64,000 nucleotides of DNA from Ferrovibrio sp046297895. Its GTDB lineage: Bacteria > Pseudomonadota > Alphaproteobacteria > Ferrovibrionales > Ferrovibrionaceae. A program made the translations under genes and the position numbers. Under the pieces are notes generated by a model. It made no database searches. It was not told where the DNA came from and saw only the letters and a program-made list of their open reading frames with translations. Shown piece by piece: positions 48,758 through 56,100 of the stretch. Numbering within the stretch: position 1 is the first letter of the stretch; the number at the start of each line of letters is the position of its first letter. The stretch spans positions 186,001 through 250,000 of the forward strand of contig NZ_JBKBHC010000007.1 of NCBI RefSeq assembly GCF_046297895.1, read 5' to 3'.

Positions 48758-49459
48758 ATGCGAAAAGCCGACCGCCTGTTCCAGATCGTGCAGATCCTGC
48801 GCCGCGCCCGCCGCCATCCGGTGACGGCCGAGGCGCTGGCGCAGGAGCTGGAGACATCCAAGCGCAGCGTCTATCGCGACATCGCCGCCCTGATGGCCCA
48901 GCGTGTGCCGATCCGCGGCGAGGCCGGCATGGGCTACGTGCTGGATCACGGCTTCGACCTGCCGCCGCTGATGCTCACGCCCGACGAGATCGAGGCGGCG
49001 GTGCTGGGCGCGCAATGGGTGTCGCGCCGCGCCGATCCGCTGCTGGCGCGCGCGGCGCTGGACCTGATCGCCAAGATCGGCCAGGCCGTGCCCGAACGCC
49101 TGCGGCCCTATGCCGCCGAACCGGCGGCCACCGCGCCGCCGAGCTGGAACCTGCAGCCCGATGCCATCGACATGGCGCAGACGCGACAGGCCATCCGCAC
49201 CGGGCGCAAGATCGCGCTGGATTACCGCGACGAGCAGGGCCGCGAGACCAAGCGCCTGATCTGGCCCGTCACTATCGGCTATTTCGACACCGTGCGCATG
49301 ATCGTGGCCTGGTGCGAGCTGCGGCGGGATTTCCGCACTTTCCGCACCGACCGCGTGCTGGGCGCACAATTCCTCGACGAACGTTATCCCGAACGCCCCA
49401 GCCTGCTGCGCGCGAAATGGCAGAAGGCGCAGCGCAGCCAGCCGTCCTGCGAGGCCTGA
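48758..49459 (+). CDS. YafY-type HTH-WYL transcriptional regulator
   Basis: This 233-aa protein has an HTH_11 domain at the start (ADRLFQIVQILRRARRHPVTAEALAQELETSKRSVYRDIAALMAQRVPIRGEAGMGYVL) and a WYL ligand-binding domain (about 135-205, KIALDYRDEQGRETKRLIWPVTIGYFD). WYL proteins sense nucleotides or other small ligands. It shares a 110-bp divergent region with the GST-like gene. Confidence 0.92.
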   Translation: MRKADRLFQIVQILRRARRHPVTAEALAQELETSKRSVYRDIAALMAQRVPIRGEAGMGYVLDHGFDLPPLMLTPDEIEAAVLGAQWVSRRADPLLARAALDLIAKIGQAVPERLRPYAAEPAATAPPSWNLQPDAIDMAQTRQAIRTGRKIALDYRDEQGRETKRLIWPVTIGYFDTVRMIVAWCELRRDFRTFRTDRVLGAQFLDERYPERPSLLRAKWQKAQRSQPSCEA

Positions 49460-49551
49460 CACCCTGAAAACCGGTGCCTTGAAATTCATGGGCGGCATGC
49501 CAGATTGTCGCGGCATGTCCTTGTTCCCTTTCCTGCATTCCGGTTCTTCCG

Positions 49552-50631
49552 ATGGATAGCGTCACCCAACTTCTGTTCGGCGGCGTCGTCGCCCAGGCCG
49601 GCGCGCGCCGCATTCTCGGCCGCCGCGCGGTGGCCGCCGGCGGCCTGATGGCCACCCTGCCGGATCTCGACGTGCTGTCGGGCCTGTTCGGCCACGAGGC
49701 CATCACCGATGGCTGGCTGTATCATCGCGCCATCACGCATTCGATTCCGGCCACGCTGGTCTACGGCACGGCCATCGGCTGGTTGATCTGGAAGGCCGAG
49801 CGCCTGCGCCGCAAGCCGGCCGACACCGAGGAGGACCGCAACCGCCGCCATTGCTGGATGTGGCTCGGTGCGCTCTGCTGCGTCACCCATCCCGTGCTCG
49901 ATCTCTTCACCGCCTATGGCACGCAGCTTCTGGCGCCCTTCAGCCAGGCGCGCTTTGCCATCGACGCGATGCCGATCATCGATCCGCTCTATTCGCTGCC
50001 GCTGCTCGTCGTGTTCCTGTTCGGGCTGTTCAGCCGCGAGAAGGCACGCCATGTGCAGCGCATGGCGCGCATCGCACTGGTCTACGTGGTGCTCTACACC
50101 GCCATGGCCTGGGGCGTCGGCCTGCACATGCAGGACCGCGCGCGCCAGGAGTTGCGCGCGCAGTATCCGGTCCAGGCCGATGTGGCGCGCATGGCCGCCT
50201 ATCCGGTGATCTTCCAGCCCTGGTGGCGCCGCGTCGTGGTGGATCTGCCCGATACGATCCTGATCGGTTTCGCCTCGCCGTTCGCGAAAGAGCCGATCCG
50301 GTGGCAGAGCATTCCGCGCCCCGACCGCAGCGCCGCGCTGAAAGCCGCCGAGGCGACCTACGAGGCCGGCGTATTCCGCTGGTTCGCCGACGGCCGCCTG
50401 CACTGGACCCTGAAACCCGATCCGCGCCCCGACAATGCCGGCGGCCTGATCGCCGAGGCGCGCGACTATCGGTATGGCATGCCGGGCGAGAGCATCCTGG
50501 GATTCTGGGGCCTGCGCTTCCGCCTGGATGCGCAGTATCGCGTGCTGGGTGAACCCGAAAGGCTGGCCGAACGGCCCGGATTCAGCCGCGCGGGCTTTGC
50601 CGAATTGTGGAACGGCGTGCTGGGGCGTTGA
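49552..50631 (+). CDS. YdjM-family membrane-bound metal-dependent hydrolase
   Basis: This 359-aa protein has the PF04307/YdjM layout: DSVTQLLFGGVVAQAG at the start, then LPDLDVLSGLFGHEAITDGWLYHRAITHSIPATL and CCVTHPVLDLFTAYGTQLLAPFSQARFAIDAMPIIDPLY, whose His/Asp residues resemble a metal site. Four or more membrane helices follow, then a soluble C-terminal domain of about 150 residues. The E. coli member is LexA-regulated; no SOS box is evident here. Substrate unknown. Confidence 0.9.
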   Translation: MDSVTQLLFGGVVAQAGARRILGRRAVAAGGLMATLPDLDVLSGLFGHEAITDGWLYHRAITHSIPATLVYGTAIGWLIWKAERLRRKPADTEEDRNRRHCWMWLGALCCVTHPVLDLFTAYGTQLLAPFSQARFAIDAMPIIDPLYSLPLLVVFLFGLFSREKARHVQRMARIALVYVVLYTAMAWGVGLHMQDRARQELRAQYPVQADVARMAAYPVIFQPWWRRVVVDLPDTILIGFASPFAKEPIRWQSIPRPDRSAALKAAEATYEAGVFRWFADGRLHWTLKPDPRPDNAGGLIAEARDYRYGMPGESILGFWGLRFRLDAQYRVLGEPERLAERPGFSRAGFAELWNGVLGR

Positions 50632-50893
50632 TTCCGTTGGCCAAATCGGCCTGGGTCGCGCCTGACTGGCTTATTGGGACAATCCACGCTATAATAATGC
50701 TTATTACTGATGCCGGCCGTCATTCATCCTGCCGGCGCATGCTTCGTCGGACAAGGCCGCGAGGCACGCTCATCACGGCCGTTGTTGCCTTCACGCCATA
50801 AGGCCGCCGCGCGCATTTCCGCCACACTGTCCGTTATGCTTGCCGTCCATCGTCGGCAGGGCGAATAGCGGCCGTTGCCAACCGAGGATCTAT

Positions 50894-51178
50894 ATGTCGA
50901 CTGCCACCGCCTCCGAAGTCGCCCGCCTTCGCGCCGAAGAGCGTTTCAAGAAAACCGCGCTGCGCGAGCGCGAGGCGGCGGAAGCGCGCCGCCACGAGGA
51001 AGAGCGCGGCCGCGCGGAAACCGCCAAGGTCGAGCGCCTGCGCGCCTTGCGCCTGGCCCGCGATGCCGAACAGGCCGCGGCAGCCGCCCTCCGTCTGGAG
51101 GAAAAGCGCGCGGCGGCCGAGCTCGCGGCGCAACAGCCGGCCCCGGCGAAACGCCAGCGCCGCAGCGCGCAATCCTGA
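50894..51178 (+). CDS. Small highly charged coiled-coil protein
   Basis: This 94-aa protein is almost entirely Ala, Arg, Glu and Lys in a helical pattern (RLRAEERFKKTALREREAAEARRHEEERGRAETAKVERLRALRLARDAE). It has no membrane segment and a basic C-terminus. It resembles small alphaproteobacterial DUF6481-type proteins, of unknown role; low-complexity composition makes that match uncertain. The ATG at 50894 has GAGGA 5 nt upstream, which supports a real gene. The 262 bp before it contain no supported gene. Confidence 0.65.
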   Translation: MSTATASEVARLRAEERFKKTALREREAAEARRHEEERGRAETAKVERLRALRLARDAEQAAAAALRLEEKRAAAELAAQQPAPAKRQRRSAQS

Positions 51179-51366
51179 CGTCTTCCGCATACATTCCTAT
51201 AACGGCGGCATCCCGTAACAGCCGGCCCTAGCAACGGGCCGGCCGCTCGCCTATATTCCCCCGGCTATGCCAGACCGACCTTGTCCGGGCGTTTCGCCCG
51301 CTCTCGCCGGCCGCGCCTGTCTTTCCGCTGCCCCGTCCCGAATCCTGCTCCGCCTGAAGGCCCGTC

Positions 51367-52695
51367 ATGCTGGCGCTTGAGCTGCTCCTCATCGCCGCGC
51401 TGATCGTGCTGAACGGTCTGCTCGCCATGTCCGAACTCGCCGTGGTGTCGGCGCGGCGCGCGCGGCTGGAGGCTCTGGCGCGCAAGAAAGGCCCCGCCGC
51501 ACGCGGGGCGAAGCTGGCACTGAAGCTCGCCACCGAACCGGGCCGTTTTCTGTCCAGCGTGCAGATCGGCATCACCTTGGTCGGCATCCTGGCCGGCGCC
51601 TTCTCGGGCGCCACGCTGGCCGACCGCTTCTCCACCTGGATCGAAGCCACCTATCTGCTGGCCGAACCGATCGCCGACGGCATCGCCTTCACCGTTGTGG
51701 TCGGCAGCGTGACGTATCTGTCGCTGATCATCGGCGAACTGGTGCCCAAGCAGCTTGCGCTCAAAAAGCCCGAACCCATCGCCGCCGCCATGGCGCCGCT
51801 GCTGGCGGGCCTGGCCTGGATCGCCAGTCCCGTCGTGTCGCTGTTGGATGTCTCGTCGAAGATCGTGCTGCGCCTGCTCGGCGCTGGTGCCAGCAACACG
51901 GAAGCCGTGACGGAAGAGGAAATCCGCCATCTGGTGGCGGAGGCCGAAAGCGCCGGCACGGTGGAGCCGGCCGAGCGCCAGATGATCGCCGCCGTGCTGA
52001 AACTGGGCGACCGCGCGGTGCGCAGCGTGATGACGCCGCGCCACGACGTGGACTGGCTCGATCTCGACGCGCCGCATGACGAGTTGGTGCAGCGCCTGCG
52101 CCAGACCATGCATCTGCGCCTGCCGGCGGCCCATGGCTCGATCGACGAGCCGGTCGGCATCGTCGGCGTGAAGGACGTGTTCGATGCGCTGCTCGATGGC
52201 GGCCGCGACCAGATCGCCACCCGGGGGCTGGCCAGCTTCGTGCAGCCGGTGCCGGCCGTGCATGAAAGCGCCGATGTGCTGGATGTACTGACGCTGCTGA
52301 AGGCCTCGCCGGCCGGCATGGCCTTCGTCGTGGACGAGTTCGGCAGCCTGGAAGGCGTGGTGACCGCCAACGACATCCTGCAGACCATCGCCGGCGATTT
52401 CGCCTTCCCCGACGGCGAGGCGCCCGGGCTGATGCAGCGCGAGGACGGCTCGTGGCTGATCGACGGCAGCCTGCCGCGTGAGGACATGGCAGAAAAACTC
52501 GGCCTGCACCTGCCCGAGGAGGAGGGCCACACCGTGGCCGGCTTCCTGCTGGCCCGCTTCGGCCGCCTGCCGGTGGCCGGCGATGCGGTGGAATGGCGCG
52601 GCTGGCGTTTCGAGGTGATGGACATGGATGGCCGCCGCATCGACAAGGTGCTGGCGGTGCCGCCGCGCGAGCCGGTAGCGGCGCACGATTCCTGA
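51367..52695 (+). CDS. CNNM/CorB (HlyC-type hemolysin family) transporter with CBS pair
   Basis: This 442-aa protein has an N-terminal DUF21/CNNM membrane domain with three or four helices (ALIVLNGLLAMSELAVVSARRARLEALARKKGPAARGAKLAL, ISLVGILAGAFSG-like, ELVPKQLALKKPE). Two CBS domains (about 215-345) and a C-terminal CorC_HlyC domain (LIDGSLPREDMAEKLGLHLPEEEGHTVAGFLL) follow. The family moves or regulates Mg2+ or other divalent cations; the hemolysin name is historical. It ends in a set of 12-bp repeats. Confidence 0.93.
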   Translation: MLALELLLIAALIVLNGLLAMSELAVVSARRARLEALARKKGPAARGAKLALKLATEPGRFLSSVQIGITLVGILAGAFSGATLADRFSTWIEATYLLAEPIADGIAFTVVVGSVTYLSLIIGELVPKQLALKKPEPIAAAMAPLLAGLAWIASPVVSLLDVSSKIVLRLLGAGASNTEAVTEEEIRHLVAEAESAGTVEPAERQMIAAVLKLGDRAVRSVMTPRHDVDWLDLDAPHDELVQRLRQTMHLRLPAAHGSIDEPVGIVGVKDVFDALLDGGRDQIATRGLASFVQPVPAVHESADVLDVLTLLKASPAGMAFVVDEFGSLEGVVTANDILQTIAGDFAFPDGEAPGLMQREDGSWLIDGSLPREDMAEKLGLHLPEEEGHTVAGFLLARFGRLPVAGDAVEWRGWRFEVMDMDGRRIDKVLAVPPREPVAAHDS

Positions 52696-52731
52696 TCCCG
52701 GTCCTGTCCTGATCCCGGTCCTGATCCCGGC
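52691..52731. repeat. Three 12-bp direct repeats at the end of the CNNM gene
   Basis: CCTGATCCCGGT occurs at 52691-52702 and 52708-52719, and CCTGATCCCGGC at 52720-52731. The first copy contains the stop codon of the CNNM gene. They look like slippage repeats. Confidence 0.6.
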
Positions 52732-52827
52732 AGTTTTGGGAAACCGCAGGATCTTTCCGGTAATTTTCGGTCGCGAGGGGCTCGCCGTGAAATCCGGCGG
52801 TCCTGTATGGACGGCAGGGATTCGGGC

Positions 52828-52835
52828 AAAAAAAG
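52828..52835. repeat. Target site duplication, left copy (AAAAAAAG)
   Basis: AAAAAAAG directly abuts the left inverted repeat and is repeated exactly at 55653-55660. Eight base pairs is the usual duplication length for the IS1595 family. Confidence 0.88.
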
Positions 52836-52858
52836 GGCGATTATATACTTTGCAAACC
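52836..52858. repeat. Left terminal inverted repeat of the IS1595-family element
   Basis: These 23 bp begin GGCGATTATATACTTT and match the right end (55630-55652, inverted) at 22 of 23 positions. Confidence 0.92.
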
Positions 52859-53014
52859 ACAGGACTCCGGGCCTGCGTTAACCACTCTCTCGTGGCCTGC
52901 AGTCCTAACCTGTGGTTTATTGACTTGCGGTTGTGTTAGCGCGACCGCAAGGCGATCCATAGCCGCTATCAGCAGATCAACTTTCGACTTTGCGTCGTCT
53001 TTCCTGTCACACAT
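52841..53014 (-). CDS. 57-aa hypothetical protein at the left end of the element
   Basis: This short frame starts MCDRKDDAKSKVDLLIAAMD and has an excellent Shine-Dalgarno (AGGAG, 6-nt spacing). Its stop codon lies inside the left inverted repeat (52841-52843), so the gene occupies the extreme end of the element. The first half is helical and charged; I recognise no family. It is divergent from the GrlR-like gene with only 25 bp between start codons. Confidence 0.55.
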   Translation of the reverse strand: MCDRKDDAKSKVDLLIAAMDRLAVALTQPQVNKPQVRTAGHERVVNAGPESCGLQSI

Positions 53015-53039
53015 TTCGATCTCCTAGGGGGTGGGCATC

Positions 53040-53375
53040 ATGAGTGCACTGTACGCAATGCGCTATTTGGGGCAGACCGGCGTTGGGATGGGCTCGGTCT
53101 ATATCGGCAAGGGCGTGATCGTTGGCGTTGATGTTGCCAACGGCCGATATCATGGGACTTACAAAGAAGAGAACGGTCGCGTCAAAGCGACGCTAACCTT
53201 ATCTGCGCCGCCCGGCGGGGCCGTGCTTGTGACAGGCCAGCAACTGCCAGCGGGTCAGGCGATTCCGCTCACAGCGGACTGGCCGGCGAATTTCGCAAAC
53301 GGCGCTGCGCAAACCGTTTCGGTTATGGGGAACCCTGTGCAAGTCACGTTCGAGAAAATCGGGGACGTGCCCTAA
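53040..53375 (+). CDS. GrlR-like small beta-rich protein (IS cargo)
   Basis: This 111-aa protein (SALYAMRYLGQTGVGMGSVYIGKGVIVGVDVANGRYHGTYKEENGRVKATLTLSAPPGG) has the pattern of the GrlR family: an eight-strand lipocalin-like barrel first known as a negative regulator of a type III secretion system. Chromosomal relatives in alphaproteobacteria have no known role. The ATG at 53040 follows AGGGGG; a GTG at 53031 is in frame. Its stop overlaps the stop of the convergent 52-aa gene. It is the only cargo gene on the plus strand. Confidence 0.62.
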   Translation: MSALYAMRYLGQTGVGMGSVYIGKGVIVGVDVANGRYHGTYKEENGRVKATLTLSAPPGGAVLVTGQQLPAGQAIPLTADWPANFANGAAQTVSVMGNPVQVTFEKIGDVP

Positions 53376-53530
53376 GCCTTCTCGCCTGCGCCTTTCGGCT
53401 CGGGCTTGGTTTCCGCCAGCTTCTTCAGCTTTGCCTCAAACGCCGCTTCGTCCGTGTCGCACTCGGCACGGCGGGCGGCGGCTTTGAACTTGTCAGCCTG
53501 ACTTTTTCCGCTTTTCTGGTTGTTGCTCAA
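53372..53530 (-). CDS. 52-aa charged hypothetical protein (IS cargo)
   Basis: From a TTG at 53530 (GAGGT about 9 nt upstream) the frame encodes SNNQKSGKSQADKFKAAARR, continuing with ECDTDEAAFEAKLKKLAETK. Similar short proteins with a DKFKxAARxxxCDxDEAxFxxxLKKLA pattern accompany IS elements of this kind in alphaproteobacteria, as I recall. It overlaps the end of the PIN-like gene by 38 bp and converges on the GrlR-like gene, sharing overlapping stop codons. Function unknown. Confidence 0.6.
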   Translation of the reverse strand: MSNNQKSGKSQADKFKAAARRAECDTDEAAFEAKLKKLAETKPEPKGAGEKA

Positions 53531-53939
53531 CGGAAATTACCTCTTTGAATTCGCCGCGCAGGCCGCCAGGAACCCACCAGCACTTCTTATCACCCCGCTC
53601 AATGATGGTCCGCATCTCAGGCCACCACTTTATTAGGTGCCCGCACTTGTAGGCGAGATCGAACTCACTCCACTTGTGAGTACAAAAGAAGCCGACGAGT
53701 CCACACTTGCGAAACGCCGCAATTTGGTGCGGCCTTTTGGCGATATTCTTATCGCCGGTGATGACGACGCTCCCGCCGAATCTCTGGAATGCAGCGGCCC
53801 AAAATTCATCTTCGGCAGATGCTGGGGCAAAACTCGGCTCCCAGTGGAACTCGTAACCAGTGTCTTTGAATCCGCTGTTTAACATCCGAACTACGCGTTC
53901 TGGGATGTTTGCGTCGAGGGCTACTTTGACCCTTCTCAA
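53493..53939 (-). CDS. PIN-like (DUF5615/VapC45-type) putative toxin
   Basis: This 148-aa protein fits the PIN-like fold: VKVALDANIPERVVRMLNSG at the start (first acidic residue), DEFWAAAFQRFGG in the middle and VVITGDKNIAKRPHQIAAFRKCGLVGFFC with the conserved D. Relatives are predicted RNases partnered with DUF433 antitoxins. Its ATG overlaps the DUF433 stop by 4 bp (ATGA), so it is translationally coupled to that gene. A C-terminal Trp-rich segment (KWWPEM, CWWVPGG) is unusual. Toxicity is inferred from family and arrangement. Confidence 0.76.
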   Translation of the reverse strand: MRRVKVALDANIPERVVRMLNSGFKDTGYEFHWEPSFAPASAEDEFWAAAFQRFGGSVVITGDKNIAKRPHQIAAFRKCGLVGFFCTHKWSEFDLAYKCGHLIKWWPEMRTIIERGDKKCWWVPGGLRGEFKEVISVEQQPEKRKKSG

Positions 53940-54664
53940 GCTGCCACAACGTTTGGAATAGGCTCATCAAGTGCTTGCTCGAAATTCACAGCTTCAAGCA
54001 CTTCTTTCGCCGTTATTCCAAACGCTTCCGCAACAGGGTCGGCTTTACGGCCCTCCACGCGCCATGCGTCCCGCAGCGTTTCTGTCGGGATCCCCTTGGC
54101 AATGATGGGGCGACCAAATGCACGAAGCGGATCGACAACAATCTCGGGGAATCGATCCGGCATTGGTCGCCACTGCTTAGCCAAATGGGAGGTGGCGTCG
54201 AACTCTATTCCCGGCACCAAAGATTGTTTGATTGCTTCGTACATGACGTAGTTTCGAGTAGTGAGAGAGCGCAGACGGGGATCACCCTCAGCCTTCGCTG
54301 CCTTACGGAGCGTCTCCACCACGAAAACATCGGCCTTGTCAGCAGCAAGGAGAACCTTGCTGAGCGCGAAAGGGTGATCGGTCTTAAATTCTGCCTTTAG
54401 CTCTTCCGCAGCCCTGCGGAGGCTGCCAACTTTGACGCCGTATTCGCGGAAATGTTCAACGAAGCGAACCTCCATCAGATCAAGGAAGCTCAGCTCTTCA
54501 TATCCGTCTACAGGTTCAAAATCGCGGGTCAGCAGAGGTCCGACATTCCTGCCGGGGTAACCCTTCAGCCAGCCATAAATTCGGCGCGCACTGCCCACCC
54601 GTATGAGGCGGGCCGCCTCTGGAACGGTATAGAAGCCAACTACAAGCGGGTTCCTGCCCTTCAC
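53936..54664 (-). CDS. DUF433-domain putative antitoxin with MerR-like HTH
   Basis: This 242-aa protein has an N-terminal HTH resembling MerR (FYTVPEAARLIRVGSARRIYGWLKG) and a C-terminal DUF433 domain (EIVVDPLRAFGRPIIAKGIPTETLRDAWRVEGRKADPVAEAFGITAKEVLEAVNFEQAL). Larger DUF433 proteins of this layout precede PIN-like toxins. It starts with GTG overlapping the transposase stop (GTGA, 54661-54664) and ends overlapping the PIN-like start. An antitoxin and autorepressor role is inferred. Confidence 0.8.
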   Translation of the reverse strand: MKGRNPLVVGFYTVPEAARLIRVGSARRIYGWLKGYPGRNVGPLLTRDFEPVDGYEELSFLDLMEVRFVEHFREYGVKVGSLRRAAEELKAEFKTDHPFALSKVLLAADKADVFVVETLRKAAKAEGDPRLRSLTTRNYVMYEAIKQSLVPGIEFDATSHLAKQWRPMPDRFPEIVVDPLRAFGRPIIAKGIPTETLRDAWRVEGRKADPVAEAFGITAKEVLEAVNFEQALDEPIPNVVAA

Positions 54665-55587
54665 GTGCGCGCCTCTTGCGAGTCCCGGTAGGTCAAACGC
54701 CTCCCGATAATACCACGTAGGGCAGTTTGTGCACGGTCAATATCAGACCGCTCTCGTTCACTGTAGCGAAAGTCAAATTCCGCGAGATAGCGGTGCAAAT
54801 GCTGCTGGCCGCAGTGCTGGTAAACACCCTTCATGCCACGCTTGAAGATGCTGAAAAAGCCCTCAATCGTGTTCGTGTGAATCTCACCGCGACCGTATTC
54901 GCCCTGCTGGTGGCGCACCACGCCATGGGAAGCGAACTCCCGGCCTAGCTTCGTGTACTGAGAAGCCTCGTCGGTCATCAACTGCGCTTCCTTGGCAAGG
55001 TTCTCACGGACAATCGGGGCAAGCGTGGCGGCTTTCAGATCGTCAACCACGATGCTACGGGCACGGCCAGTGCTACGCTCTACCAGAGACAGCACCTTGA
55101 ACTTGTGGTGAGCGCCACGGCCCTTCTTCTGGCCCTTGGGCTTCACGGTCTTGTCGTTGCCGATGAACGTCTCGTCCACTTCCACAATGCCGCCATCCTG
55201 ACCGAACGGGGCCAGATCGCCGGAGCGCAGGGCCTCACGGATACGATGGTGCATGAACCACGCGGTCTTGTACGTCACTTCCAAGGTCCGGTGCAGTTGA
55301 TGGGCGGAAAAGCCCTTCTTGCTGGACACGACCAGATAGACGGCCTGAAACCACTTATGCAGCGGGACATGGCTGGACTCGAAAACCGTGCCGACTTTGA
55401 CCGTGAACTGCTTCCGGCAATGGCCGCACTTCTTCAGGCCCATGCGGGCGGTCTTGCCCTTGATCTCGCCAATACGGTCGCAGGCTCCACAATGCGGGCA
55501 GGTCGGGCCTTCCGGCCAAACGATGCTTTCCAGCTTGGCGAAAGCCGCCGCTTCATCGTGGAAATATTCTTTCGTAAGAATGCTCAT
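54661..55587 (-). CDS. IS1595-family transposase (ISXO2-like DDE)
   Basis: This 308-aa transposase starts with a zinc ribbon (CPHCGACDRIGEI...KKCGHCRKQFTVKVGTVFESSHVPLHKWFQAVYL). The ISXO2-like DDE domain follows: VEVDETFIGN with the first D, LMTDEASQYTKLG with the second, and NTIEGFFSIFKRGMKGVYQH with the acidic third position. Length and motifs are complete. It is the first gene of a four-gene, overlapping minus-strand set that includes the DUF433 and PIN-like genes. Confidence 0.95.
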   Translation of the reverse strand: MSILTKEYFHDEAAAFAKLESIVWPEGPTCPHCGACDRIGEIKGKTARMGLKKCGHCRKQFTVKVGTVFESSHVPLHKWFQAVYLVVSSKKGFSAHQLHRTLEVTYKTAWFMHHRIREALRSGDLAPFGQDGGIVEVDETFIGNDKTVKPKGQKKGRGAHHKFKVLSLVERSTGRARSIVVDDLKAATLAPIVRENLAKEAQLMTDEASQYTKLGREFASHGVVRHQQGEYGRGEIHTNTIEGFFSIFKRGMKGVYQHCGQQHLHRYLAEFDFRYSERERSDIDRAQTALRGIIGRRLTYRDSQEART

Positions 55588-55629
55588 GGTCGTCTCGCTT
55601 TCTGACCATGATCCTATCGTTCCGGCGTG

Positions 55630-55652
55630 GGTTTGTAAAGTATATAATCGCC
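55630..55652. repeat. Right terminal inverted repeat of the IS1595-family element
   Basis: GGTTTGTAAAG...ATCGCC mirrors the left end at 52836-52858 with one mismatch. Confidence 0.92.
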
Positions 55653-55660
55653 AAAAAAAG
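55653..55660. repeat. Target site duplication, right copy (AAAAAAAG)
   Basis: Exact copy of 52828-52835. It is also the T-run of the minus-strand terminator whose stem follows at 55661-55683. Confidence 0.88.
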
Positions 55661-55683
55661 GGGCCGCATCAGAGATGCGGCCC
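55653..55683 (-). terminator. Minus-strand terminator used as the IS target
   Basis: A perfect 10-bp stem GGGCCGCATC/GATGCGGCCC with a 3-nt loop is followed on the minus strand by CTTTTTTT. The element inserted exactly at this T-run, and the target duplication preserved it on the stem side. It does not belong to the AhpD-like gene, which has its own terminator at 56038-56066. Confidence 0.8.
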
Positions 55684-56037
55684 AAGTCTAGGGAGGAAAC
55701 GCCCGAGAAGGGCATGCAACAAACCGGAAGCTTGTTGCGATGCACAAACTAATCCCTTCGCCTTTGCAGCGCAAGAGGGAAAAGCCGTGTCGGCTGTCAC
55801 ATTAACAAAAACATATACTTGGGACATTTTTTGAGCCGAATCGGGCGCTTTCGCGACAGATTGTTAGCCTGCATTCTATTGTGCGGGCGCGAAAAACCGG
55901 CGAGTGTTGCGCCCGGAACACAGGCAGCCGTTTTTTTGATCAGCATGTGACAGGGCGACAGAAGGCCGTAGGCGGACGAATCGGCCGGTCCCATCCGACC
56001 CGCAGGCGGTTTCGGCCCGACAACAACGGGGCAGCAT
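55684..56037 (-). other. Non-coding stretch between two terminators; possible small RNA
   Basis: No protein gene is supported in these 354 bp. On the minus strand, sequence running into the 55653-55683 terminator contains GCAACAA...TTGTTGC and GCCC-TTCT-CGGGC stem-loops and a CCCT...AGGG pairing, as a small RNA might. No convincing promoter was found. On the plus strand a TAGGGAGGAAAC sequence (about 55689) looks like a ribosome-binding site with no frame behind it and may be a remnant. Confidence 0.25.
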
Positions 56038-56066
56038 AAAAGCCCGCTCCGGACGAGGGAGCGGGC
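56038..56066 (-). terminator. Terminator of the AhpD-like gene
   Basis: Stem GCCCGCTCC/GGAGCGGGC (9 bp, 7-nt loop) followed on the minus strand by TTTT, 35 bp after the stop codon. Confidence 0.85.
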
Positions 56067-56100
56067 CTGCGATGCGCCCTGATTTTGCGGGCGGGGCCGG

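Larger units (their letters stand above)
52836..55652 (-). mobile_element. IS1595-family element with five cargo genes (2,817 bp)
   Basis: Both ends are defined by 23-bp inverted repeats with one mismatch, flanked by an 8-bp duplication. The transposase (54661-55587) has the IS1595 zinc ribbon and ISXO2-type DDE domain. IS1595 elements are often about 0.7-1.1 kb with only a transposase; this one carries five more genes: a 57-aa ORF, a GrlR-like protein, a 52-aa ORF, a PIN-like protein and a DUF433 protein. Cargo-bearing members of the family are known. The intact transposase, near-perfect ends and exact duplication suggest recent insertion. Removing the element and one duplication rejoins a terminator T-tract. 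Confidence 0.94.

Noticed and set aside
52836..55652. Composite transposon or integron
   Set aside because: Only one transposase and one pair of ends are present; no integrase or attC-like sites.
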